From: Anaerolineales bacterium
Lineage (GTDB): Bacteria; Chloroflexota; Anaerolineae; 4572-78; J111
DNA length: 64,000 nucleotides
Assembly (NCBI GenBank): GCA_015075185.1
Contig: JABTUW010000001.1
Coordinates: 186,001-250,000 of the forward strand
Direction: 5' to 3'
Positions within the stretch are counted from its first letter, which is position 1. Every line of letters starts with the position of its first letter. Positions 44,803 to 53,456 of the stretch are shown here, one piece after another. The notes beneath the pieces are model-generated. The model ran no database searches and was not told the DNA's origin. It worked only from the letters and a program-made list of their open reading frames with translations. The position numbers and the translations under genes were made by a program.

Positions 44803-45804
44803 TTATCCATCAAGTTTCGCCGGACCGGACAGCATGGCCAGGAGTAGTTTGACCGCATTTTGCACGTCGCTGTAACTGACCATTTCCGAAGGGGTGTGAA
44901 CGTAGCGGCAGGGAATGGACAAGGCTCCCGCCGCGCTGCCTTCGTGGGCTAACTGCATGGCACGGGCGTCCGTTGTGCCGAAGTTCAGAATTTCCATTTG
45001 ATAGGGAATTTTGTTTTTGGCAGCGGTATCGGCCATCCAACGCTTGACGCCGGGATGAGCCAGCATGCCATGATCCATCACCTTGATGGCCGGGCCGTCA
45101 CCCATCTTGACCTCAAAATGCTTGCGTTCGGGAATATCGCCGCTGTCGGTCACGTCAACGGCAATAGAAATATCGGGGTGAACTTTATAGGCGGCAGTGG
45201 TCGCCCCCCGCAGGCCGACTTCTTCTTGCACGGTAAACACAAAATGGAGCTCATGGGGCGTCTCTTGAAGCTGCCGCAGTGTTTCAATCAGAATAGCGCA
45301 GCCGATGCGGTCATCCATACTTTTGGCCACCAGAGTCTCGCCCAGGTCCGCAAAGGGCCGTTCAAAGCCGGCCACATCGCCGACACGCACCGGCACGGCT
45401 TTTTTACTTTTGACGCCGAAATCAAGGTATAACTTGCGCTGAGAGGAGTCCAGGCCGTCGTGCAGCAGCCAGTTGTCAATGTTGATAACCCCCATCGCGC
45501 CGTTGGTGAAGATGGCCCGGTTGCCGACCATCGTCTCCGCCCGAACGCCCCCCAGGGGGGTTAAGCGGGCAAAGCCTTTATCGTCAATATGGGTCACAAT
45601 CAGCCCGATTTCATCCATGTGTGCGGCCAGCATCATTTTGACCCCACCGCCATGCCCATTCTTAACCGCGTGGAGATTGCCTAATGGGTCGGTTTCAACG
45701 TGATCGGCGTAAGTGGTGATATGGCCCTGGATGATGTCGCGCACTGCACGTTCATAGCCGGGCGGGCCGTAGGCTTCGGTGAGTTGTTTAATCAGGTCTT
45801 TCAC
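44803..45804 (-). CDS. M42 family metallopeptidase (glutamyl/tetrahedral aminopeptidase type)
   Basis: 333 residues with GTG start 45804 (GGAG upstream). The di-metal site residues are AAHMDEIGLIV and VQEEVGLRGA, and the C-terminal HTPSEMVSYSD is conserved. Cytoplasmic aminopeptidase that forms large tetrahedral assemblies in relatives. A second copy lies 115 bases upstream. Confidence 0.93.
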   Translation of the reverse strand: MKDLIKQLTEAYGPPGYERAVRDIIQGHITTYADHVETDPLGNLHAVKNGHGGGVKMMLAAHMDEIGLIVTHIDDKGFARLTPLGGVRAETMVGNRAIFTNGAMGVINIDNWLLHDGLDSSQRKLYLDFGVKSKKAVPVRVGDVAGFERPFADLGETLVAKSMDDRIGCAILIETLRQLQETPHELHFVFTVQEEVGLRGATTAAYKVHPDISIAVDVTDSGDIPERKHFEVKMGDGPAIKVMDHGMLAHPGVKRWMADTAAKNKIPYQMEILNFGTTDARAMQLAHEGSAAGALSIPCRYVHTPSEMVSYSDVQNAVKLLLAMLSGPAKLDG

Positions 45805-45919
45805 AAATTTGCTCCAACAGGTTTGGTTTCTAAATTACAGGTTTGGTCTCGAGTAGAAAAATCACGGACAGTATTCATCGCTTTGACAGCGCCTTGAGCT
45901 TCTTCAAGGCTGGTGAACT

Positions 45920-46975
45920 TTACCACTCCTGTTCCGGCAGTCGCTTAAGAGCGGCCTGCATCAGCTTGACCGTATTCCAAAAATCAGCCAGGTCCAGGAC
46001 AGCCACGGGCGAGTGAATGTAGCGAGCCGGCACACTGATCGCTACCGAGGGTACCCCGGCGCGAGCCAAGTGTACTGCACCCGCATCCGTGCCGCCAATA
46101 CCGGGCCGCTTGAATTGGTGAGGAATACCCTCGGCTTCGGCGGCGGCAATAAGCAGGTCCACCAAGCGGCGGTCGGCGATGAAGCTGCGGTCCATAACGG
46201 TAATTGCCGGGCCATTGCCCAAGCGGGGAAAGCCTTCCGGCGCATCTTCGTCGGGTGGGGGTAGATCATCGGCGGCGGTACACTCTAAAATGAAGGCCAG
46301 GTCAGGGTTGGCGGCGTAAGCAGCGACTCGTGCCCCGCGCAGGCCGATTTCCTCCTGCACGGTGAACACGGCCACCAAATCAACCGGGTAATCGCCCTTG
46401 AGCAGTTCCAACAGCACCGCGCAGCCGGTCCGGTTATCGAAAGCCTTCCCTTTGACCAGCCCCTGGCCACGGCGGCGACCTTGCCCGCCCAAATAGCCAA
46501 ATTGAGTGGCAAAGGTGGCGAAATCGCCCACACTCACTTTGCCGCCGCCATCGCCGCCGTTCGCGCCGATATCAATATACATCGAGTCAATCTCATCCAC
46601 TTTGTCGTATTCGCCCCGCTTAAGCAGGTGGACCGGCTTGAGGCCAATCACCCCCGGCACACGCTCTTTACCCACCACGACAGCTTTCCCCAGCAGCACC
46701 CGCCGGTCAAAACCACCAATGGGTTTGAACTTTAAACGGCCATTGCTCTTGATTTCAGAAATCATAAAGCCGACTTCGTCCATGTGGGCCGTAATCATAA
46801 CCCGCCGGGGCGAGGAAGAGACTTTGCCCCTATGGTTGCGGGTGACAAACAGGTTGCCCATCGTGTCTACCCGCCACTCGTCGGTATAAGGCTTGGCCGC
46901 GTCAATAATAATTTTTCTAACGTCGCCTTCAACGCTGGACACGCCAAAAGCATTGGAAAGTTGTTCGAGATGCAT
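45920..46975 (-). CDS. M42 family metallopeptidase, second paralogue
   Basis: 351 residues. ITAHMDEVGFMI and VQEEIGLRGARV provide the metal and catalytic residues; the C-terminal YIHSPVAVLDLAD corresponds to HTP.. of its neighbour. The sequence is clearly divergent from the paralogue (for example a GGDGGGK insertion near 150), so the substrate preference may differ. ATG 46975. Confidence 0.93.
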   Translation of the reverse strand: MHLEQLSNAFGVSSVEGDVRKIIIDAAKPYTDEWRVDTMGNLFVTRNHRGKVSSSPRRVMITAHMDEVGFMISEIKSNGRLKFKPIGGFDRRVLLGKAVVVGKERVPGVIGLKPVHLLKRGEYDKVDEIDSMYIDIGANGGDGGGKVSVGDFATFATQFGYLGGQGRRRGQGLVKGKAFDNRTGCAVLLELLKGDYPVDLVAVFTVQEEIGLRGARVAAYAANPDLAFILECTAADDLPPPDEDAPEGFPRLGNGPAITVMDRSFIADRRLVDLLIAAAEAEGIPHQFKRPGIGGTDAGAVHLARAGVPSVAISVPARYIHSPVAVLDLADFWNTVKLMQAALKRLPEQEW

Positions 46976-47119
46976 AGGCTTCTAATGGTCAACAATCAAT
47001 GGTCAATAATTAATGGTCAATGAGGTGCAAAAGGTGAAACTGAACATGTCGCGTGGTGAGTCGTACTTCTACGTAAAGTTATTATCTCCTACCCTACTAC
47101 TTTGCAACCTGCAACCTTA

Positions 47120-47581
47120 CTACCTGCTCTCCAACTTGAAGCGCAGGTTGCCAATACCGATGATGTCGCCTTCGGCCAGAGGGGTCGGTTTTGAAAGCGG
47201 CGAGTCGTTGAGCATGGTCCCGGTACGGCTGCCCAAATCTTCCAGCCACCAGACTCCGTTTTCCCGGTGCAAACGGGCATGCGCCGCTGCAGCCGAATCA
47301 TCTGTTACGACAATTGTATTTTCAGCCGCACGTCCGAGAACAGTAACCGGCTGCAACGGCAAGGTCTCACCCACCGCTAGCGCTTGATCTTTTGCTGCGG
47401 CTACCACCCGCAATTGATAACTCGACGGGGCCTGAGGTGCAGCTTGCGCTTCAAGGTGTTTCAATTCGCGCCAGACAATGTAGAAGGCTAAGCCCAAAAA
47501 AGTGTAAAGAATCAGGGTCGCTACAATTCGCAGACCAAGTAGAATCCACTCCAGACTCACAACACCACCAAACCAATCCAA
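47120..47581 (-). CDS. Membrane-anchored FHA-domain protein
   Basis: 153 residues. An N-terminal transmembrane helix (WILLGLRIVATLILYTFLGLAF) is followed by a linker and a forkhead-associated domain, with the phosphothreonine-binding signature (GRAAENTIVV, DDSAAAAHARL, LEDLGSRTGT). It would bind phosphothreonine proteins at the membrane. The start is uncertain: TTG 47581 or a later GTG. No serine/threonine kinase is in the window. Confidence 0.82.
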   Translation of the reverse strand: MDWFGGVVSLEWILLGLRIVATLILYTFLGLAFYIVWRELKHLEAQAAPQAPSSYQLRVVAAAKDQALAVGETLPLQPVTVLGRAAENTIVVTDDSAAAAHARLHRENGVWWLEDLGSRTGTMLNDSPLSKPTPLAEGDIIGIGNLRFKLESR

Positions 47582-47639
47582 TTAATCTTAAAGACTGCTT
47601 GCATTATAGCGCAGATCCAGGGTATTGGAAAGAGCGAAG

Positions 47640-47743
47640 GGAAGATAAAAAACAGAGGATAGAGGATTGAAGATTGAGGATAGAAAAACTGCTACTATCT
47701 TCTATCGGCCATCTGCTATCCACCATCTTCCATCTACTACCTT
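47640..47743. repeat. GAGGAT/ATCTTC word hairpin
   Basis: AGGATAGAGGATTGAAGATTGAGGAT repeats face ATCTTCTATC, CTGCTATC and CCATCTTCC words. The element lies between the FHA gene and the RACo-like gene and may be the end of the latter's transcript. Confidence 0.55.
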
Positions 47744-49798
47744 CTACCTTCCCTCCTCCACGGCCACCCTTTCCCGCCGGCTGAGCCGTTCCCGGCGGCG
47801 CTCGCGACGGCGCTCGTCGCTGTTACTGTCCGCGGTAGCAGGTCGTTCTGGAATCAACCCCTGAAGATGGGGGAATTCATCTATGGTGTGAGGCAGGCCC
47901 AGGGCATCCACAAAACGAGCCTGAAAGTTCGGCTCGATAGCCGTTTCGACATATTGAATCCAGCGGGCCAGTTCACGGGCGCGTTGGCGGCGTTCCCGGC
48001 TCAGCAGGCACAGCACCGCCCCATCGCCCGCCGAGTTGCCCACCGGGTAGACATTGTCCAGGTCGCAATCGGGGAAAAGACCGAGGATCATGGCCCGCAG
48101 CTTGTCAATATGCGCCCCAAAACCGCCGGCCAGCAGCACCCGGTCTACCTTATCCACTCCCCGGCGTTCCATGAGCAGTTTTGCTCCGGTGTAAAGGGCA
48201 CTCTTGGCAAACTGGATGGCCCGGATGTCCTGCTGGGTAATCACAATCTCTTTCCCGGTCGAGGTCTGCTCCGCCGTCGCGACGATGTACTCACCGACCT
48301 GCTGCGTGACCCGGAAATTGGGCGAAGGTGTCTCGCGCACAAACTTACCGCCGGCGTCAATAATGCCCGACGCAAACAGTTCGGCCACCAAATCAATGAT
48401 GCCGGAGCCGCAGATGCCCGCCGCTTGAATTTCTTCGACGGGCATTTCGTCACTCCAGCGCTCCTCGCCGATGATCCGGAAGCGCGGGATCAGCGTTTCA
48501 CGGTCAATCTCCACTTTTTCAATCGCCCCGGCTGCGGCGCGCATGCCGTGGCTGATTTCGCCGCCCTCGAAGGCTGGCCCGGTCGGGCTGGAAGCGGACA
48601 ACAGATGCTCCTTGTTGCCGACCAGAATTTCGGCATTGGTGCCGATATCCACAATCAGCACAATATCCTCGGCCACCTGGGGCGACTCGGCAATAACAAC
48701 GGCCATGTTGTCCGCGCCGACATGGCCGCCTTCCACCGGCAGGATATGCACGTTAGCCCCCGGATGAGCCACAATACCCAGGTCGCGGGCTTTAATATCC
48801 AATGCGTCGTTGGTGGCCAGGGCAAAAGGCGCACCGCCCAGTTCAACCGGGTCAATTCCCAACAGCAGGTCCACCATCGTCGTATTGCCGACCAGCACCA
48901 ATTCGGTAACATCGTCCGGCTGCAATTTGACCGCACGGGTGGCCCGTTTGACCAGTTTTGACAGCGCCTCGATAATGGCCTTGTGCATTTTTTCCACCCC
49001 ATCGGGATTCATCATGCCGTAGCTGATGCGGCTCATCAAATCCTCGCCATAGGTCGTCTGGGGATTCATCATGGCCTCGGTCGCCAGAATTTGGCCGGTG
49101 CGCAAATCCACCAGGTGGCCGGCGACAGTGGTTGAGCCGATGTCCACCGCAAAGCCATAGGCGCCTTCGGCATAGCCCGGCTGCACCCGGATAACCTCGT
49201 GGTTATTCCAAATCGTGACCGTCACTTCCCAGTCGCCCTGGCGCAGAATCTTCTGCAAATCACGCAAAGCGAAGTAGTCAATCCGCAGCTCGCTCAAGTG
49301 GTGCGTTTTGGAGAGACTTTCTTTCAGCCGCTCCCAATCACCCTGGCGATTGCCTAACTCGGCCGGCTGCACTTTAACAAAATATTGGCGAATGGCCGGG
49401 TCAATTTCAATCTCGCGCACGGTAGCGCTCTTGCGGACAATCTGCTTGCGGGCCTGGCTTTCTTCCGGCACATTGATCACCAAGTCGCCCAGCACGCAGG
49501 CGGCGCAGGAGAGACGATAATTCCCTGGATCGCGTTTGCGCTTAGCCCAGTAGTTTATTTCATCGCCGCCAGCTGGGGACATATGCTCCCCTTGCGAGGT
49601 AATACCGTACTTGGAGAAATTGCCAACGTCGGCCACAATTTTGCATTTACCGCAGGTTTGCTGCCCACCGCAGATGCTCTCGATCTCCACGCCCATCTCC
49701 CGGGCAGCATCGAGGAGGGTTTGCCCAGCGGGTACGTAGGCCTGCCGCCCGGAAGGCTGGAAAACAACCAGGAATTTCTGTTGGGTATCGCTGCTCAC
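47744..49798 (-). CDS. RACo-like ferredoxin-ASKHA ATPase (DUF4445)
   Basis: 684 residues, GTG start 49798. The N-terminal 2Fe-2S ferredoxin has C43, C49, C52 and C98 as likely ligands. A linker follows, then an ASKHA/actin-like ATPase with FAVDIGSTTVAGHLVD, VLVGNTTM, LIVDIGTNAEI and GICGSGIIDLV motifs. RACo proteins reactivate corrinoid methyl carriers using ATP. No methyltransferase or corrinoid protein is nearby. The C-terminus carries a striking Arg/Glu tail (ERRRERRRERLSRRER). Confidence 0.88.
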   Translation of the reverse strand: MSSDTQQKFLVVFQPSGRQAYVPAGQTLLDAAREMGVEIESICGGQQTCGKCKIVADVGNFSKYGITSQGEHMSPAGGDEINYWAKRKRDPGNYRLSCAACVLGDLVINVPEESQARKQIVRKSATVREIEIDPAIRQYFVKVQPAELGNRQGDWERLKESLSKTHHLSELRIDYFALRDLQKILRQGDWEVTVTIWNNHEVIRVQPGYAEGAYGFAVDIGSTTVAGHLVDLRTGQILATEAMMNPQTTYGEDLMSRISYGMMNPDGVEKMHKAIIEALSKLVKRATRAVKLQPDDVTELVLVGNTTMVDLLLGIDPVELGGAPFALATNDALDIKARDLGIVAHPGANVHILPVEGGHVGADNMAVVIAESPQVAEDIVLIVDIGTNAEILVGNKEHLLSASSPTGPAFEGGEISHGMRAAAGAIEKVEIDRETLIPRFRIIGEERWSDEMPVEEIQAAGICGSGIIDLVAELFASGIIDAGGKFVRETPSPNFRVTQQVGEYIVATAEQTSTGKEIVITQQDIRAIQFAKSALYTGAKLLMERRGVDKVDRVLLAGGFGAHIDKLRAMILGLFPDCDLDNVYPVGNSAGDGAVLCLLSRERRQRARELARWIQYVETAIEPNFQARFVDALGLPHTIDEFPHLQGLIPERPATADSNSDERRRERRRERLSRRERVAVEEGR

Positions 49799-49833
49799 GT
49801 CAATTCAAATCCTTTAGTCCTATTTTGAGAGGG

Positions 49834-50073
49834 TTACTTTTTGTGAAACATCAAGGGAAATTGCTCGGGGTGTTCCAGAGCTTCTAATTCAATATCAATA
49901 TCCAAGTCAGGCCAATAAAACTGCCCTGGCCCCAATTGCCGAACAGCGTAGATTTGGGCTACTGTCGCCTCAAGAAAGGCGGGGTAATCTTCAAAAGAAA
50001 CGAAGTACTCCCGATCATCAACCAGCAACCAAAAGCCCACTTGGCTAATATTCGTTACTTCACTGTAGGACAT
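49834..50073 (-). CDS. DUF2442 domain protein
   Basis: 79 residues from ATG 50073. The DUF2442-like pattern is WLLVDDREYFVSFEDYPAF near 15-33, then FYWPDLDIDIELEALE near the end. DUF2442 proteins are often linked to DUF4160 or toxin-antitoxin modules. It is downstream of the virulence-factor-like gene on the same strand. Confidence 0.72.
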   Translation of the reverse strand: MSYSEVTNISQVGFWLLVDDREYFVSFEDYPAFLEATVAQIYAVRQLGPGQFYWPDLDIDIELEALEHPEQFPLMFHKK

Positions 50074-50171
50074 TTTTACCACACAAATAAGGCCCACCAG
50101 AAGCGGGCCTGAGAAGATTTCGCCAAAGCAGGAATTATTATAATGCAGTTTATAGAAAATCAAAAAGCAGG

Positions 50172-50480
50172 TTAGGAAGAAGCGACCTCCCGTCCCCCAT
50201 TCCGGGCCATATCCCGTAGTTTCTCTTCGGGGTAAGCCGCTTCCAGTTCGGCCACCAGGGCCTCAACCACGGTTTCCGGCTCGCCGTCCCGCTCCTGCCA
50301 GTCCGACTTGCGCCACTCGGCCAGGTAATCGTCGGTATTGATCGCCCCCGCGTGCATCGCCGCCCGGTCAATGGCCCGTTCAAAACGTTCCGGCAGTTGG
50401 CGCGAGGGTCCCCCTCGCCCCTTCAATTTCACCTGGGCCGGGATGTCGCGCCAGTAAATGATTTGATAAGTTGTTGTCAT
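50172..50480 (-). CDS. Conserved 'virulence factor' family small protein (PF13769-like)
   Basis: 102 residues, ATG 50480 with GGAGG upstream. The N-terminal YQIIYWRDIPAQVKLKGRGG is the family signature, followed by PERFERAIDRAAMHAG. Despite the name, function is unknown, and members occur near corrinoid/one-carbon genes. The RACo-like gene downstream fits that association. Confidence 0.7.
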   Translation of the reverse strand: MTTTYQIIYWRDIPAQVKLKGRGGPSRQLPERFERAIDRAAMHAGAINTDDYLAEWRKSDWQERDGEPETVVEALVAELEAAYPEEKLRDMARNGGREVASS

Positions 50481-50604
50481 CGGTCATATCCTCCGCTTGA
50501 TAAGCTGGTTTAATGCTATTGCCTCCGAGCCACCAGTATACACCAGACTATCGTTTTGAAAAAGAGAGGCATGGCTCACAATGGCAAAGGCCAAAAATCT
50601 GTGC

Positions 50605-50610
50605 TATACT
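50605..50610 (+). promoter_or_regulatory. Extended -10 box placing the start of trmFO mRNA at its ATG
   Basis: TGCTATACT at 50602-50610. A transcription start about seven bases downstream falls on ATG 50617, so a leaderless message is likely. An identical TGCTATACT precedes rpmB. Confidence 0.55.
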
Positions 50611-50616
50611 TACTTT

Positions 50617-51969
50617 ATGTCTCAATCTACTGAACTGACCATCATTGGCGGCGGATTAGCCGGAGCTGAAGCGGCCTGGCAGGCAGCCCAGCGCGGTATA
50701 ACCGTGTCATTATACGAAATGCGACCCGTGCGCCAGACTCCGGCCCATGTCAGCGACCGGCTGGCCGAACTGGTTTGCAGCAACTCGCTGGGCAGCGATT
50801 TGCCCGACCGCGCCCCCGGCTTGCTTAAGGCCGAAATTCGCCGGCTCGACTCGTTGATCATGCAGGCGGCGGATGAAGCCGCTGTACCGGCCGGTGGGGC
50901 GCTGGCCGTTGACCGGGAGAAATTTGCGGAAGCGGTCACGCGCCGTATCGAAACGCACCCGTTAATCGAACTGCGCCGCGAAGAAGTTACCCGTATCCCC
51001 ACTACCCCGACGATCATCGCTACCGGCCCGCTGACGTCCGACGCCCTGGCCAAAGAAATTGCCGCCCTCTCCGGTAAGGAATATCTCTATTTTTACGATG
51101 CCGTTTCGCCCATTGTCGAGGTGGATTCGATTAATATGGAAGTCGCCTTCCGGGCCAGCCGCTACGGCCGGGGCGAGCAGGAAGAGGGCGATTACATCAA
51201 CTGCCCGCTCGACGAAGCTAAATACAGCCGCCTGGTGCAGGCACTGCGCGCGGCTGAGCGGATCGAGTTGAAGCAGTTCGAACAGGAAGACGAGCACTTT
51301 TTTGAAATGTGCCTGCCGGTAGAAGAAATTGCCCGGCGCGGCGACCAGGCCCTGGCTTTTGGCCCCATGCGCCCCGTCGGCCTGACCGACCCGCGCACCA
51401 GCCGCCGACCCTACGCCGTGCTGCAGCTCCGGCAGGACAACCTGGCCGGGACCCTCTACAATATGGTCGGCTTCCAGACCAATTTAAAGTGGGGCGAGCA
51501 GCAGCGCGTCTTTCGCCTGATTCCCGGCCTGGAGCGGGCCGAGTTTATGCGCTACGGCATGATGCACCGCAACACCTACCTGAACTCGCCCATGCTGCTC
51601 CTGCCGACGATGCAATTTCGCACCCGGTCTGATTTGTTTTTCGCCGGGCAAATTACCGGGGTGGAGGGGTATGTCGGCAATGCCGCTACCGGGCTGCTGG
51701 CGGGTCTGAATGCGGCCCGGCTATTGCGCGGCCAGTCACCCCTCACCCTGCCGCCGACAATGATGCTGGGTGCGCTGTGCCATTATGTCACTCATGCCGA
51801 GCCAAAAGATTTCCAGCCTATGAAGGCTAATTTCGGTTTGATGCCGCCGTTGGAACGCAAAATTCGAAACAAACAGGCCCGCTATCAAGCCTATGCCGAG
51901 CGAGCGTTACGGGATTTGGCGGCAGTTACCGAACAGTTGGCGGAGCTACACCTCCAAACAGCAGTTTAG
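50617..51969 (+). CDS. trmFO: Methylenetetrahydrofolate-tRNA-(uracil-5-)-methyltransferase TrmFO
   Basis: 450 residues. The FAD motif is [11 protein letters not shown], the catalytic Cys motif [10 protein letters not shown], and the second Cys motif EMCLPVEE. The C-terminal [18 protein letters not shown] is typical. It makes m5U54 in tRNA using methylene-THF and FADH2. ATG 50617 is chosen: an upstream in-frame ATG at 50581 would lie inside the promoter. Confidence 0.96.
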   Translation: MSQSTELTIIGGGLAGAEAAWQAAQRGITVSLYEMRPVRQTPAHVSDRLAELVCSNSLGSDLPDRAPGLLKAEIRRLDSLIMQAADEAAVPAGGALAVDREKFAEAVTRRIETHPLIELRREEVTRIPTTPTIIATGPLTSDALAKEIAALSGKEYLYFYDAVSPIVEVDSINMEVAFRASRYGRGEQEEGDYINCPLDEAKYSRLVQALRAAERIELKQFEQEDEHFFEMCLPVEEIARRGDQALAFGPMRPVGLTDPRTSRRPYAVLQLRQDNLAGTLYNMVGFQTNLKWGEQQRVFRLIPGLERAEFMRYGMMHRNTYLNSPMLLLPTMQFRTRSDLFFAGQITGVEGYVGNAATGLLAGLNAARLLRGQSPLTLPPTMMLGALCHYVTHAEPKDFQPMKANFGLMPPLERKIRNKQARYQAYAERALRDLAAVTEQLAELHLQTAV

Positions 51970-52085
51970 CTGGAATTTGTCTGGCGTGTTGCGTATTCTG
52001 TTTGGGGAATTTTTACGCAAGACGCGCACTGTGTTACGCCGGCGGTCGGCGGTCGTCCGTCGGCAGTCTTTACCGGAGCATCCGC

Positions 52086-53375
52086 ATGCAAAACAAACGA
52101 CTGGCAAAATGGATCCAAGACCACACTGAAATGCTGGGCAGCACCGACCGTGAGGAAGATCAGGCGCTCCACGCGGCCCTCTTCGAAGGGATCATTGAGA
52201 TGGCCCTGAACGGGGAGACGCGCCTGGTCAACTCGGTGCTGGAGAGTGCCGCCGCCCATGCCGTCGCCGTAGGCCGCCCACTGACCCATCTTTTAGGCGT
52301 CCCCCAGCGCCTGCGCGAGCGCATCTGGCAGCGTATTGGCGAGGAAGTTGACCCGGAACCGGCCTTCATGATGCTTGCGGCGGTAGACGTGATGTTTGTC
52401 CATATAATCCGCGTGACCATTGACGCCTACGAAGAAGCGACCAAGCTGGCTACAGCGGCCAAAGCCACCGAAATTTCACGCCTGTACGCCGAGTCGGAAC
52501 GTAAGGTGATGGAATATACGGCCGAGGTCGCCCGGGCTAACCGCGAACTGGCCCGGCTGGAGCAGGCTAAAACTGATTTCATCAGCATTGCCGCCCACGA
52601 GTTAAAAACGCCGCTGACCCTGATTCAAGGCTATGCCAACATCTTGCGGGACATCCTGACGGACGAGCGAGCCATCCCTCTGGCCGATGGCATCCGCCGC
52701 GGGTCCGAGCGCATGGGCACCATCATCGAAGATATGCTCGATCTTTCGGCTATTGACACCAACCGGCTGAGCCTGTTCCTGGAGCCAGTCAACCTCAACA
52801 AAACCATCCGGTTAATTATCCGGCAACTGGAACCGACGCTGCAGGAGCGAAAGCAGACGCTGCAGACCGTTGGCCTGGATACCCTGCCAACCATCGAGGC
52901 TGACACATACCGCTTGCACCAGGTTTTTGCCCAGCTTATCAATAACGCTATCAAATATACCCCCGATGGTGGTACGATCAACGTCATTGGCCAAATCTTA
53001 GAAGCCAACAAAAAGATGCCGGCCTGTGTCCGCATTACGGTCCAGGATACCGGCGTCGGCATTGCCCCGGAAGACCGGGAAAAAATCTTTGAAAAGTTCT
53101 ACCGGGTCGGCAGTTCCGACCTGCATTCGACGGGCCATACCAAATTTATGGGCGCAGGGCCGGGTTTAGGCTTGACCATTGTCAAAGGATTAGTCGAGGC
53201 CCACCAGGGCCGGATTGTGGCCGAAAGCCAGGGCTTTGATATCCAGAATTGCCCCGGCAGCGCCTTCATTGTCACCCTGCCCATCGAAGCAATGCCCCGC
53301 CCCGGTCTGCAAGTCACCCGGCTGCCGAAGGTGGCTGAAACGGCGGAAACTGCCTCCCGGACAACGCCCCCGTAA
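52086..53375 (+). CDS. Soluble sensor histidine kinase (HisKA) with a helical N-terminal domain
   Basis: 429 residues. ATG 52086 has GGAG upstream. The N-terminal ~150 residues (LFEGIIEMALNGETRLVNS, RPLTHLLGVPQRL) look like an RsbRD/RsbR-type helical sensor. A HisKA domain follows with phosphorylatable His near 171 (AAHELKTPL), then a HATPase with NNAIKYTPDG, DTGVGIAPEDREKIFEKF and GLGLTI. No transmembrane helix. A partner response regulator is not adjacent. Confidence 0.92.
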   Translation: MQNKRLAKWIQDHTEMLGSTDREEDQALHAALFEGIIEMALNGETRLVNSVLESAAAHAVAVGRPLTHLLGVPQRLRERIWQRIGEEVDPEPAFMMLAAVDVMFVHIIRVTIDAYEEATKLATAAKATEISRLYAESERKVMEYTAEVARANRELARLEQAKTDFISIAAHELKTPLTLIQGYANILRDILTDERAIPLADGIRRGSERMGTIIEDMLDLSAIDTNRLSLFLEPVNLNKTIRLIIRQLEPTLQERKQTLQTVGLDTLPTIEADTYRLHQVFAQLINNAIKYTPDGGTINVIGQILEANKKMPACVRITVQDTGVGIAPEDREKIFEKFYRVGSSDLHSTGHTKFMGAGPGLGLTIVKGLVEAHQGRIVAESQGFDIQNCPGSAFIVTLPIEAMPRPGLQVTRLPKVAETAETASRTTPP

Positions 53376-53446
53376 TTTAGACCGCTGACCACTGACCGCA
53401 GACCGCCGAAATATGGCGGTCGGCCGTCGTTTCCCTAAAGGAGAAG
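53376..53446. repeat. GACC(G/A)CTGACC word hairpin
   Basis: GACCGCTGACCACTGACCGC repeats, followed by AGACCGCC and a complementary GGCGGTCGGCCG arm, lie between the kinase and the aminotransferase. A related word array lies at about 52040-52065. Confidence 0.55.
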
Positions 53447-53456
53447 ATCAAAGACC

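Noticed and set aside
52002..52085. Upstream extension of the histidine-kinase frame
   Set aside because: It consists of word-repeat DNA and lacks a ribosome site; ATG 52086 is preceded by GGAG.
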